64,000 bases of DNA, taken from positions 310,001 to 374,000 of the forward strand of contig JAGBEG010000013.1 of NCBI GenBank assembly GCA_017937095.1. The letters run 5' to 3'. Below the pieces are notes generated by a model, which did not search any database, was not told where the DNA came from, and saw only the letters and a program-made list of their open reading frames with translations. This document shows positions 8,328 through 16,730 of the stretch, in pieces; the first letter of the stretch is position 1; the number at the start of each line of letters is the position of its first letter. This DNA comes from Roseburia sp. GTDB lineage: Bacteria > Bacillota > Clostridia > Lachnospirales > Lachnospiraceae. The translations under genes and the position numbers were made by a program.

Positions 8328-11300
8328 GCTCCCTCCCCTTCTCCCTGCTTCTCATGACAAACTTTTTGGCATACAATACGCTTTCCGCAAACGCCATGAC
8401 CTTTCGTTCCTGCTCTCGGTCCGTTCCGAGCAGACGGTTGCAGTGCAGATGCAGTACGCTTGCAACAATATCATTTTTAAATTCAGGCGGCCGCCCCTCT
8501 GCTGCAATTTCCTCCTTGTATGTCGCAACAAGCGGGGTTCTGCGGTTCAACAATTCATACAGCCGCTTTCCATCCCCTCTGCCGCGCAGATTTCTCCATC
8601 CGTTTTCCATGTCGCAAATTGCAAGCAGCCGTTCCTTTTTTTCCTGAAATGCGCTCCTGTAGGACGACGAATGATAGTAAAGCTCCATGAACTTAAGGCA
8701 TTCCTCGAATGAATCATAAAAATGCGTCACATACAAAAGCACGGAAATGACTGCGATTTCTTCCTGTTCTAAGGTAAGACTTCCTGTCCGCTTCCAATTC
8801 AATAGATTCTCCACCACAAAGCTGTCCTCACAGAAAAGCTGCTCCGCCCTGCCGATGAGCCGCACGCCGCCATAGCGCTCGATTTCCCGCTCATAGACGG
8901 ATATGTTCATATCCCCGATTCTGTGGTTCTTCGAAAGCTCCCTGCACCATTCCATCATAAGCGGCAGCCCCTCATACAGCTTCTTTCGCTCCCCGTGGAA
9001 TCTTAGCCTGATGTGCGGCTTCGGGTCCGCGTAGCGCATGAAAAAGGAATCGATGCCCAATCGCTCCTTTAACGGCTCGCAAAATTCCGGGATGGAAAAT
9101 CCGATCAGCTCCTCCTCGCGGTCTTCCTTGCAGTAGAGCTTGAAATACAGCCATTCCTCAAACGGATAGACCATATGCTCTTCCCTGCCCGTGAAATCCG
9201 GACACGGGAAATCAACGATCTTTTCCTTTCCCATTTTGCGGAATAACGGTACTACAATTTCCGTAGCATACGCTTTTCCGTCGTCGTAACTAATATCCTC
9301 TCCCGCCTCCGTCCTCTCGAACGTCAGATCCTCTCCCGCCTTCTTTTTCATTTCGTCGTACACGATCCGCAGGGAGATATCCGTTTTCAGATTCAGACGG
9401 ATACGGTTGTCCGCCTCTGTCAGATAAATTTCCTCCGGCAGATGCTCGGTTTGTGCAAATGCGAGGAATCGCTCCTTAAATTCGCCGTAGGGCTGTTTCT
9501 TTCCTCCCAGCTCCTGCAAGCTGATTTTCCACTTCTCGCTTTCTAACACGATATCCTCAAACCGGATTTCCGGGATATGGCGGTAATCCGCATAGACATA
9601 CCGCCAGGGCAGTTCTGACCAGTTCCTTGTCCCCTCCGCCGCAATTTCTAACAGAAACCGCATGGCATTGGGAAGCATCAGCGGATTATACATATTGTTC
9701 GATTCAAAGAGTATCCGTTTTCCGCTTACACCGTTTCTTGCATAGAAACGATTGCCCTCCACGCCGATGAAAATATCCGCCAGACGAACGCAATCCTCTT
9801 TTTCCTTACATGTTCCGGTATAGGCTGTCAGTTCCTTTTCCCTGCCGGAAAGCGCCCTTACGATATTGCCGTTTCGCACCACGGACGGAAGGAAACTCAC
9901 CTCACACAGCTCTGTGTCTTCATCCCGCCGCTTTTCCTCCTCCTGATTCAGGTCCAGCAGAACCCTTTCTATCTCCTCTGACAATATGGAAAATCTTCCG
10001 AAGGTTTTTCCCGCTCCGTTCGCGCCGCAGCCTGCCCCCAGATATAATTTCTGGCAGCCTTCCTCGTTTCTTAATCTGAAATACAGCTCCATTGAGACGG
10101 GTATCTCATTCCATGACGCCTCTTCGTCGAGCAGTTCCTCCATCTCCTTAAGCTCTAACCGGATGCAGGACTTGTCCGCAACCGCCCTCTCGTATTTGCG
10201 GATGAGATACCCTTTTAGCTTCACGTTATAGGGATTTGAAGCTGTGCGCTCCTCAAAGAAATCATTTTTCGGATTCAGATACCCCATCGGCGCACCGATT
10301 CCGACGCCTGTATCTAACATTTCCAGCAGGGGAACTTCCCTTTTCATGCCGTATTTTTCGATAAATTTGTCCCGATACTCGTCCAGATGCGTCCGGGCGT
10401 CGCGGGTTCTGCTGCTGATTGCGACAAAAAAGCCAGCCAGCCTGCGGATCTGTCCCGCCGTCTCTTTGGCAAGGCGCACATCCGCCCCGCTTATCACAGT
10501 ATCTACCTGCGTACAGAAGGGCGCGTCATAATACTTCTTCATCATCCGGGAAATCTCATGATATTTCTCCGTTCCCTCACCGATTGCCGTGCGCTCATAT
10601 ACCTGGCACTGCTCTTCTATCGTAGCGAGCTGCCCGCAGATTTCCACAAGTCCCGCGGTTTTACACTTGTCTTTTAGATATTGAAGCTGATCCTTGCAGT
10701 GAAAAGGCGGACGCAGATTTGAAATCAAAATCTGCCGTTCGACCAGCTCTGCGATATACGTCCGGATCGTCTCATCGGGCGCATCCGGATATTCCTCCTT
10801 CACCGCCGCAAAAATCTCCGGGAAGCTCCGGTATACGCTGCATACCTTATGTATCACTTCAAATACCCCCGTGTATCTGACGCTGATTTCCTCCGTATTC
10901 TTTTCTGTCGTATAGATTAACGCCGCCCGGTTGCCCCGGATGCAGCAGGCATTATTTACCTGAAACGCAAGCTGCGTCATATATTGCTGTTCGAGCTGCC
11001 TGATATAGCCATAAAGCCATTCCGCGTCAATGTTGATCTTTTTCTCATATTCCGCACCCCGGATGCCAAAGTGCGCATCCTCACCGAAGCTTCCGATTCC
11101 CACTCCGGCAAACAGACCGAAAGGGGTTGTCCTCGTTTTGCTTCTGACATAGTACTTCATCACGGAAGCCCAAAGCCCCTCTTTCTTTTTCTCTGACAGT
11201 TGTTCGGGGTGGCTCCGGTATAAATCCATCATTTCGATCAGGGATGGGGCAGCAATGTTCACCTTTTCCCGAAAAGCCGGATCGCCGCAGGCATTTCTCA

Positions 11301-11400
11301 CTTCTTCTTCTGTAAACCGGACGTCACAGACGGAATCTGTCGGTGTGCGGAACATAAAGTTTTCACTATTGCAGAATAATTCTCTCATCTTTCCTGACAT
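8299..11400 (-). CDS. lanB: Lantibiotic dehydratase LanB
   Basis: A full-length class I dehydratase of 1033 residues. The long N-terminal part is the glutamylation domain that uses glutamyl-tRNA to activate Ser and Thr of the precursor. The C-terminal part, from roughly residue 745 (EEWLYFKLYCKEDREEELIG) onward, is the SpaB_C-type elimination domain with the RYADPKPHIRLRFHG motif. The reading frame is intact. It is the first gene of the biosynthetic operon; a spa-box-like promoter lies 45-75 bases upstream. ATG 11400 is used; a second ATG at 11388 is possible. Confidence 0.96.
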   Translation of the reverse strand: MSGKMRELFCNSENFMFRTPTDSVCDVRFTEEEVRNACGDPAFREKVNIAAPSLIEMMDLYRSHPEQLSEKKKEGLWASVMKYYVRSKTRTTPFGLFAGVGIGSFGEDAHFGIRGAEYEKKINIDAEWLYGYIRQLEQQYMTQLAFQVNNACCIRGNRAALIYTTEKNTEEISVRYTGVFEVIHKVCSVYRSFPEIFAAVKEEYPDAPDETIRTYIAELVERQILISNLRPPFHCKDQLQYLKDKCKTAGLVEICGQLATIEEQCQVYERTAIGEGTEKYHEISRMMKKYYDAPFCTQVDTVISGADVRLAKETAGQIRRLAGFFVAISSRTRDARTHLDEYRDKFIEKYGMKREVPLLEMLDTGVGIGAPMGYLNPKNDFFEERTASNPYNVKLKGYLIRKYERAVADKSCIRLELKEMEELLDEEASWNEIPVSMELYFRLRNEEGCQKLYLGAGCGANGAGKTFGRFSILSEEIERVLLDLNQEEEKRRDEDTELCEVSFLPSVVRNGNIVRALSGREKELTAYTGTCKEKEDCVRLADIFIGVEGNRFYARNGVSGKRILFESNNMYNPLMLPNAMRFLLEIAAEGTRNWSELPWRYVYADYRHIPEIRFEDIVLESEKWKISLQELGGKKQPYGEFKERFLAFAQTEHLPEEIYLTEADNRIRLNLKTDISLRIVYDEMKKKAGEDLTFERTEAGEDISYDDGKAYATEIVVPLFRKMGKEKIVDFPCPDFTGREEHMVYPFEEWLYFKLYCKEDREEELIGFSIPEFCEPLKERLGIDSFFMRYADPKPHIRLRFHGERKKLYEGLPLMMEWCRELSKNHRIGDMNISVYEREIERYGGVRLIGRAEQLFCEDSFVVENLLNWKRTGSLTLEQEEIAVISVLLYVTHFYDSFEECLKFMELYYHSSSYRSAFQEKKERLLAICDMENGWRNLRGRGDGKRLYELLNRRTPLVATYKEEIAAEGRPPEFKNDIVASVLHLHCNRLLGTDREQERKVMAFAESVLYAKKFVMRSREKGREHETDQSAVG

Positions 11401-11444
11401 GATTGATTCCTATATTCCTTTCCTTATTTTATAGAACACTATTT

Positions 11445-11476
11445 AACTTAACAGAAAAATATCAGAGAAAAATCAA
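11445..11476 (-). promoter_or_regulatory. lanB promoter with spa-box-like operator
   Basis: On the minus strand TTGAT (11472-11476) and CTGAT (11461-11465) are six bases apart, with a -10-like TAAGTT (11445-11450) ten bases further on. Spacing is identical to that at lanA (2950-2981), though the second repeat and the -10 are weaker. The match in layout supports one regulator driving both the biosynthetic operon and the precursor gene. Confidence 0.68.
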
Positions 11477-11477
11477 A

Positions 11478-11517
11478 TGACCCTGAAGTGAAGGTATTAA
11501 CCCTCATTTCAAGGTCA
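11478..11517. other. Long hairpin between metQ and the lanB promoter
   Basis: TGACCCTGAAGTGAAGG and CCCTCATTTCAAGGTCA form an imperfect 17-bp stem around a six-base loop. Read on the minus strand it is followed by a T-rich stretch (TTTGATTTTT) that overlaps the lanB operator. It could terminate metNIQ transcription, or serve as a binding site of a dimeric regulator. The sequence does not decide between these. Confidence 0.6.
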
Positions 11518-11521
11518 TGTG

Positions 11522-11585
11522 TCTTTCCGGTCTTTCCGCTCTTTCCGGTCTTTCCGTTTTTTCCGGTTTTTCTGGTCTTTCCGGT
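11522..11585. repeat. 9-bp minisatellite (TCTTTCCGG units) after metQ
   Basis: About seven imperfect copies of TCTTTCCGG run in tandem immediately downstream of the metQ stop codon. On the minus strand they read as Gly-Lys-Thr repeats in a frame opened by TTG, but no ribosome binding site precedes that frame. I treat the stretch as a non-coding minisatellite. Confidence 0.75.
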
Positions 11586-11622
11586 CGCAGCTTCCTGCTT
11601 CTTTTCTGACTTTGTACGCTTC

Positions 11623-12564
11623 TTACTCCTCAAACGGAATTACCGCGCCGTTATAGGTGTCATTGATGTACTGTTTGATCGCATCGGACTTTAATACCTC
11701 GACCAGCGCCTGAATGCCCTCATTCTGCTCGTTTCCTTCCTTCACCGCAATGACATTCACGTATGTCTGCGCCGCCTCGGAGTCATTCGTCTCGTATGCA
11801 ATCGAATCATTTGCCACGGTGTAACCTGCCTGCAGTGCGTAGTTACCGTTTAATACGACAAATGCCACCTCCGGCACGACTCTTGCCACCTGTGCCGCCT
11901 CAAGCTCCTGAATCTCAACCCCATATGGGTTCTCCACGATGTCGTTGACCGTTGCGGTAAGTCCTGCATCCTCCTTTAAAGTGATGACGCCGTTCGCCTG
12001 TAACAGAAGAAGCGCTCTCGCCTCGTTCGTCGTATCATTCGGCACTGCAATCACATCGCCCTCTGCAAGTTCGGAGAGATCCTTCTTTGTGCCCGGATAG
12101 ATGCCGAACGGCTCGTAGTGGACGCCTCCCGCATTGACAAGATGCGTGCCCTTTGTCTCATTGAAATCCTCCAGATACGGGATGTGCTGGAAATAGTTCG
12201 CGTCAAATTCGCCGCTCTCCACGACCTCATTCGGCTGTACATAATCGTCAAATACCGTCACCTGTAAATCCCAGCCCTGCTCTGCAAGGATTGCCTTTGC
12301 CTGCTCTAAGATCTCCGCGTGCGGCGTTGCAGAAGCCGCTACCGTAATCGTGCCCTTTGCCTCGGGCTGCCCTTCCCCGACTGCATCCGCGGCATGCTCT
12401 GTCGCCTGCGCGCTCTCTGCGCCCGCCGTCTCATCCGCTGCCGCCGCCGTCTCATCCGCTGCTGCCTGATTTTCTGCCGCGTCCGTGCCGCTGTTTCCGC
12501 AGCCAGTAAGTGTACCGATTGCCAATACGCCTGCTAAAATACCTGTTAAAATTTTCTTCTTCAT
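11623..12564 (-). CDS. metQ: Methionine ABC transporter substrate-binding lipoprotein MetQ (NlpA family)
   Basis: The protein starts MKKKILTGILAGVLAIGTLT and has the lipobox LTGC, so it is anchored to the outer face of the membrane. A Glu/Ala-rich linker follows, then the NlpA-type binding domain (VTVFDDYVQPNEVVESGEFD, YFQHIPYLEDFN, GVHYEPFGIYPG). It captures methionine or a related compound for the MetNI importer encoded just upstream. The open frame extends to 12585, but the ATG at 12564 fits the signal peptide. It is the last gene of metNIQ. Confidence 0.94.
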   Translation of the reverse strand: MKKKILTGILAGVLAIGTLTGCGNSGTDAAENQAAADETAAAADETAGAESAQATEHAADAVGEGQPEAKGTITVAASATPHAEILEQAKAILAEQGWDLQVTVFDDYVQPNEVVESGEFDANYFQHIPYLEDFNETKGTHLVNAGGVHYEPFGIYPGTKKDLSELAEGDVIAVPNDTTNEARALLLLQANGVITLKEDAGLTATVNDIVENPYGVEIQELEAAQVARVVPEVAFVVLNGNYALQAGYTVANDSIAYETNDSEAAQTYVNVIAVKEGNEQNEGIQALVEVLKSDAIKQYINDTYNGAVIPFEE

Positions 12565-12680
12565 AATATCCTCCATCCTGCGCACATTCCTTTTTTATAA
12601 CGGGCTGCATCCGGTGCGCGCCGACGCATATCCCGCGTATTTCGAAAGCTGCGCACTGCGCCGCTTCCGTAGTTACCATA

Positions 12681-13340
12681 TCATTTTCGTTTGTCCAGAC
12701 GGGATGCCGCCCGCATTCCGATGGTCTGGAAAATCTGTACCAGCACAATGAGCAGAATCACCGTCACTGCCATAATGTCCGTCTCGTACCGGTAATATCC
12801 GTAGCGGATTGCAATATCGCCAAGCCCGCCTCCTCCGACGCTTCCCGCCATCGCCGAGTAGCCGAGAATCGTGCCAAGTGCGATCGTGCTCCCCACAACC
12901 AAAGACGTCCGCGCCTCCACCAGAAGCACCTTCGTGATAATCGTCACATTGTCCGCGCCCATCGAGCGCGCCGCCTCAATCACTCCGGGGTCTACCTCCT
13001 TTAAGGAGGACTCCACCATGCGGGCGATAAACGGCGCCGCCGCAATGACGAGCGGTACGATCGTCGCCGTCGGTCCGTAGCTCTTTCCGACCAGCGCTCT
13101 GGTAAACGGAATCAGCAGGATCAGCAGAATCAGAAACGGAATACTCCTTAAGATATTTACGATCACATCGAAGATCTTGTAGATAGCAGCATTCGGGTGA
13201 ATACCGTCCCTGTCCGTCACCGCGAGCAGGATTCCCACCGGAAGCCCGAGCAGATAACCGAACACCGTCCCCCCGATTGTCATATAGAGGGATTCTCCGA
13301 TTCCCCGGATAATCATCTCTGTCACTTCACTACTCCACAT
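12681..13340 (-). CDS. metI: Methionine ABC transporter permease MetI
   Basis: A 219-residue permease with five or so transmembrane helices and the EAA loop common to binding-protein-dependent importers (EAARSMGADNVTIITKVLL). It forms the membrane channel with MetN as motor and MetQ as binding protein. Its start overlaps the end of metN by 11 bases. The N-terminal TIGGTVFGYLLGLPVGILL segment is typical of MetI. Confidence 0.95.
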   Translation of the reverse strand: MWSSEVTEMIIRGIGESLYMTIGGTVFGYLLGLPVGILLAVTDRDGIHPNAAIYKIFDVIVNILRSIPFLILLILLIPFTRALVGKSYGPTATIVPLVIAAAPFIARMVESSLKEVDPGVIEAARSMGADNVTIITKVLLVEARTSLVVGSTIALGTILGYSAMAGSVGGGGLGDIAIRYGYYRYETDIMAVTVILLIVLVQIFQTIGMRAASRLDKRK

Positions 13341-14424
13341 CCTCTGTCACCTCCTCAATCTCAAGTCCCTTTTCCACAAGATAAGCTTCCATTTCCGCCC
13401 AGAGTTCGCGCTCGGGGGGAAGGCCCAATATCATCTCACCCTTGGCAAATCCGCCGACATTTTTGGTGTCCGCCCGGAGGATGTTCACCGGAACGCCGAA
13501 TTTCAGCACCATGTTGGCAATGACCGGCTCAAACGCGGAGTTTTCTGAAAAGACGATGCGCAGCTTTCTGTCTCCGCGCAGCGTCGCGCGCTGGCGGTTC
13601 TCCCCGCTCCACTCTTCCACTCCCCCATATGAAGCATCTCCGCCATCCTGCCCCGCCGTCTGACCTTCCCAGCTTCCCTCTGCACGGTCGCTTAGAATCA
13701 GGCTGCGCGCCACCTTAGAGCGCGGATGATTGAAAATATCCTCGACCAGCCCCTGTTCTACAATCTGTCCCTGCTCTACGATAGCGACATGACTGCAGAT
13801 TTCGCGGATGACCGACATCTGATGTGTGATAATCACAATTGTAATGCCGAATTTCTGATTGATTTCCCTAAGCAGTGCGAGAATGGATGCGGTCGTCTGC
13901 GGGTCTAACGCGCTTGTCGCCTCGTCACAGAGCAGAATCTTCGGATCGGATGCGAGCGCCCTTGCGATCGCAACTCTCTGCCGCTGTCCTCCCGAAAGCT
14001 GCGACGGATAGGCACGCGCCTTGTCGGATAAACCGACCGTCCGAAGAAGCTCCAACGCTTTTTCTCTGGCTTCCCGCTTCTTTATCTTCTGAATCTGCAT
14101 CGGAAAGCAGATATTATCCACCACATTTTTCTGCATCAGCAGATTGAAATTCTGGAAAATCATCGCGATATCGCTCCGCTGTGCGCGAAGCTCCTTTCCG
14201 CTTAGCGTTCCGAGCTCTCTTCCGCCGATGATGACTTCACCGCTTGTCGGTTTCTCTAAGTAATTGAAACATCGAACCAGCGTACTTTTTCCGGCGCCCG
14301 ACATTCCGATAATTCCGTAGATATCTCCCTCCTCGATCGTCAGTGAGATATCCTTTAGCGCTTCCACGCTGTTCCCCTTCTGCTCGAAGGTCTTTGTTAG
14401 ATGACGTACCTCGATTGCTGGCAT
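13330..14424 (-). CDS. metN: Methionine ABC transporter ATP-binding protein MetN
   Basis: An ABC ATPase with Walker A GMSGAGKSTL, signature LSGGQRQRVAIARAL and Walker B ILLCDEATSALD, followed by a C-terminal NIL domain that senses intracellular methionine in this family. A Gly/Ser/Gln-rich linker separates the two. The ATG at 14424 (MPAIEVRHLTK) is chosen because upstream codons are translated repeat DNA. No S-box (SAM-I) riboswitch could be recognised ahead of it, which is unusual for metNIQ in Firmicutes. Confidence 0.94.
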   Translation of the reverse strand: MPAIEVRHLTKTFEQKGNSVEALKDISLTIEEGDIYGIIGMSGAGKSTLVRCFNYLEKPTSGEVIIGGRELGTLSGKELRAQRSDIAMIFQNFNLLMQKNVVDNICFPMQIQKIKKREAREKALELLRTVGLSDKARAYPSQLSGGQRQRVAIARALASDPKILLCDEATSALDPQTTASILALLREINQKFGITIVIITHQMSVIREICSHVAIVEQGQIVEQGLVEDIFNHPRSKVARSLILSDRAEGSWEGQTAGQDGGDASYGGVEEWSGENRQRATLRGDRKLRIVFSENSAFEPVIANMVLKFGVPVNILRADTKNVGGFAKGEMILGLPPERELWAEMEAYLVEKGLEIEEVTEDVE

Positions 14425-14465
14425 ATGTGAATCCTTTCTCCTTCTTGCTGGTCTTACATTCGAAT

Positions 14466-14547
14466 TTCCCGGCAGGGCTTTTTGCTCTATAGGAATCATT
14501 ACTTTCACGCTTTACAACAACATGGTATTTCCTATCGCACAAAAAAA
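14466..14547 (-). repeat. Dispersed intergenic repeat, copy 1
   Basis: About 80 bases closely match 25220-25300. Shared blocks on the plus strand are CAGGGCTTTTTGCTCTA, CTTTCACGCTTTA and GTATTTCCTA. Both copies lie just past a minus-strand rho-independent terminator and before the next minus-strand gene. Here it occupies the space between a small Cys-rich ORF and metN. Confidence 0.8.
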
Positions 14548-14564
14548 GCAGCCCCTCGGCTGCC
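14541..14564 (-). terminator. Rho-independent terminator after the Cys-rich small ORF
   Basis: On the minus strand GCAGCC, GAGG loop and GGCTGC are followed by seven T. It lies about 25 bases beyond the stop of the small ORF at 14590-14739 and would separate that gene from metN. Confidence 0.85.
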
Positions 14565-14589
14565 CATACACACAAACGCTTTATCCCGT

Positions 14590-14739
14590 CTATTCTTCTC
14601 TCCTGTCGCAGGAAACGGAAGTCTCCGGGAAAAACCGTGCACGAAAGACAGCCATACCACAGCGCATCATGCCCTTGCACATGCACATTGTCTGGCACAT
14701 CATACATTCTGTTCTCATCTGGCGTGTTGTATTCGTCAT
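14590..14739 (-). CDS. Small Cys/Met-rich protein of unknown function
   Basis: A 49-residue frame begins with ATG behind the strong site AAGGAGGATTGT and ends at a terminator, so it has the layout of a real gene. The centre contains ECMMCQTMCMCKGMMRCG: five Cys and many Met within 18 residues. This suggests metal binding or a redox role, but I recognise no family. It is monocistronic, lying between lysR and metN. The alternative is a chance frame; the start site argues against that. Confidence 0.6.
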   Translation of the reverse strand: MTNTTRQMRTECMMCQTMCMCKGMMRCGMAVFRARFFPETSVSCDRREE

Positions 14740-14885
14740 ACAATCCTCCTTCGTTTTGCGGAGCAAAATGCGACTGCCCTTGCATGGAGCAATGCTCAGC
14801 AAGCTGTGCAGGATTTTCCTCCCTTGTTTTGCTTCCTGTTTACAAAAGCTATTATAGCAGGTCGCAAAAAAAGGTGTTAATACGT

Positions 14886-14934
14886 GAAGCCGATAGTTAG
14901 TTATAGGTTCTCCCTATAACTAACTACCGGCTTC
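14886..14934. terminator. Very stable 20-bp hairpin downstream of lysR
   Basis: GAAGCCGATAGTTAGTTATAG pairs with CTATAACTAACTACCGGCTTC around a seven-base loop, with one mismatch. No long U-run follows. It lies 12 bases past the lysR stop and probably ends that transcript or protects its 3' end. Confidence 0.75.
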
Positions 14935-14946
14935 TATGTCTGCCCT

Positions 14947-15852
14947 CTACATGATTTTTTCCCTGTATTTCTTCAACTCTTCTATATAAATCTCTCCGAT
15001 ATGGCTGATGCCCGCGCCCTTGCGCTTCACATAACCAATCCGCATTTTCTCTGTCTCTTTGAGCGGAACCGCCATATAGTCGCTGCCGTTTAGTTCCTCA
15101 CAGATAATGCCGGAGCAAAGCGTATAGGCGTTCAGCCCGATCATGAAATTCAGCAGTGTCGCACGGTCGTTCGCTTTGATCAGACGCTTGTAATCATAAG
15201 TGCTCTTCATCTCCTCGGCGAGATAGAGCGAATGATTCGCACCCTGATCGAAGGAAAGACACGGATACTCGTCCAGTTCCTCCATGGAAATCACCGCCTG
15301 TCCTGCAAGCGGATGCCCCGACCAGAGGTACACATAGGTGTCGCACGAGAACAGTTCCGTAAATTCCAGTCCCTTTTCCCGGATGATCTTCATCATGACC
15401 TTCTCGTTGAAGTCGTTCAGGTACAGCACGCCGATTTCACTCTTGAAATTGCGGACATTCTCCATGACGTCATAGGTCGTCGTCTCGTGCGCCGCGAACT
15501 CGTAGCTGTCCATTCCGGCTTTCTTGACCATCTCCACGAACGCCTTGACGGCGAAGGTATAATGCTGCATGGAAACGCTGAACTTCTCCTTGCGCTGCTT
15601 CTCCACATAGCGCGCCTTAAGGATGCCGAACTGCTCCGTCACCTGTCTGGCATACCCTAAGAACTCTTCCCCCTCCGGGGTGATGACGATTCCCCTGTTC
15701 GACCGCAGAAAAATCTGTAAGCCGATTTCCTGCTCCAGCTCCTTCATCGTCTCCGAAAGGCTCGGCTGCGATAAAAACAGGCGTTTTGCCGCTTCGTTCA
15801 TGGAACCGCAGTCTGCGATTGTCAGTGCGTAGTGTAACTGTTGAAGTGTCAT
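14947..15852 (-). CDS. LysR-family transcriptional regulator
   Basis: A 301-residue regulator with an N-terminal winged helix-turn-helix (MTLQQLHYALTIADCGSMNE, then AAKRLFLSQPSLSETMKELE) and a C-terminal effector-binding domain of the periplasmic-binding fold. Its ATG overlaps the stop of the YitT gene by four bases, so it is cotranscribed with it. Having a LysR gene as last gene of the operon it may control is less common than divergent placement. The ligand cannot be told from sequence. Confidence 0.92.
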   Translation of the reverse strand: MTLQQLHYALTIADCGSMNEAAKRLFLSQPSLSETMKELEQEIGLQIFLRSNRGIVITPEGEEFLGYARQVTEQFGILKARYVEKQRKEKFSVSMQHYTFAVKAFVEMVKKAGMDSYEFAAHETTTYDVMENVRNFKSEIGVLYLNDFNEKVMMKIIREKGLEFTELFSCDTYVYLWSGHPLAGQAVISMEELDEYPCLSFDQGANHSLYLAEEMKSTYDYKRLIKANDRATLLNFMIGLNAYTLCSGIICEELNGSDYMAVPLKETEKMRIGYVKRKGAGISHIGEIYIEELKKYREKIM

Positions 15853-16730
15853 TGCACGGTTTCTTCCTTTTCCAAATATCGTTTCTTGCTCGAAAAGCCT
15901 CTGCCGGATACCTCGCTGACGCGGCTTATGATGACAAATGCGTTTTCATCCACGGCGTGAATGAGTTTTTCCGTCTTTGCCAGTTCCCGCATGGAGACAA
16001 CGGTGAGCAGCATTTCCGTCTGCTGTCCCATATACCCGGTCTCGCTTTTTATCATTGTAACACCGCGGTCGATATCTGTTAAGACCGCGCTGCGGATTTC
16101 ACCGATCTTATCGCTGACGACCTTAAGCTGCATCTTTGCCGTACCGAGCATCAGACATTTGTCCAGCACGATGCTGTAGACAATCACAAGCAGGATGCCG
16201 TAGAGAATCTGCTCCCCGGTGCTCCCCGCCGCCTGCAGCAGAAGAATCAGCATATCGAACAGGTAAATGGAGCGCGACACCGGAATCTTAAAATAGCGGT
16301 TCAGTACAAGCGGAGGAATATCCATTCCTCCACTCGAAGCGCCTGCACGCACAATGAGCCCGATCGCGCCTCCGATACAGATACCGCCGAATACCGTACA
16401 CAAAATGAGGTCATTTGTCAGCGTATAGCCGTTTGCAATACGTGTAATGAGTTCCAATGCAACCGGATAGCTTACGGTGCTGACCAATGTATTCGCCGCG
16501 AATTTCCACCCAAAGACAAGGAAACCGACGGCGAACATGACCGCATTAAAAATAAGCACAAATGCCGACACCGGAAATCCCGACACGCGGTTCACGAAAA
16601 GTGCAATACCCGTCGTTCCCCCGGTAATCAGCCCGCCTGGCAGGATGAACATTGCGATGCCGAACGCATACAACAGATTTCCCAGCAGCACGAGAAACGT
16701 TTCAAATAATCTGCGATATAAGTTATTCAT
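15849..16730 (-). CDS. YitT family membrane protein (DUF161/DUF2179)
   Basis: A 293-residue protein with about five transmembrane segments in the first 200 residues (LLGNLLYAFGIAMFILPGGL; TGIALFVNRVSGFPVSAFV) and a C-terminal soluble DUF2179 domain with TDIDRGVTMIKSETGYMGQQ. This is the standard YitT layout; the transported substrate is unknown for the family. Its start overlaps the preceding membrane protein gene by eight bases, and the lysR gene follows at once. Confidence 0.93.
   Translation of the reverse strand: MNNLYRRLFETFLVLLGNLLYAFGIAMFILPGGLITGGTTGIALFVNRVSGFPVSAFVLIFNAVMFAVGFLVFGWKFAANTLVSTVSYPVALELITRIANGYTLTNDLILCTVFGGICIGGAIGLIVRAGASSGGMDIPPLVLNRYFKIPVSRSIYLFDMLILLLQAAGSTGEQILYGILLVIVYSIVLDKCLMLGTAKMQLKVVSDKIGEIRSAVLTDIDRGVTMIKSETGYMGQQTEMLLTVVSMRELAKTEKLIHAVDENAFVIISRVSEVSGRGFSSKKRYLEKEETVQ

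Noticed and set aside
11448-11633. 61-residue Gly-Lys-Thr-rich frame on the minus strand after metQ
   Set aside because: It opens with TTG inside the metQ stop region, has no ribosome binding site, and its composition is explained by the 9-bp minisatellite.
14425-14590. Possible SAM-I (S-box) riboswitch ahead of metN
   Set aside because: None of the conserved S-box blocks could be recognised; only a terminator and a repeat are present.
14237-14785. 182-residue minus-strand frame overlapping metN and the Cys-rich gene
   Set aside because: It is a shadow frame crossing a terminator and the dispersed repeat, and competes with better-supported genes.
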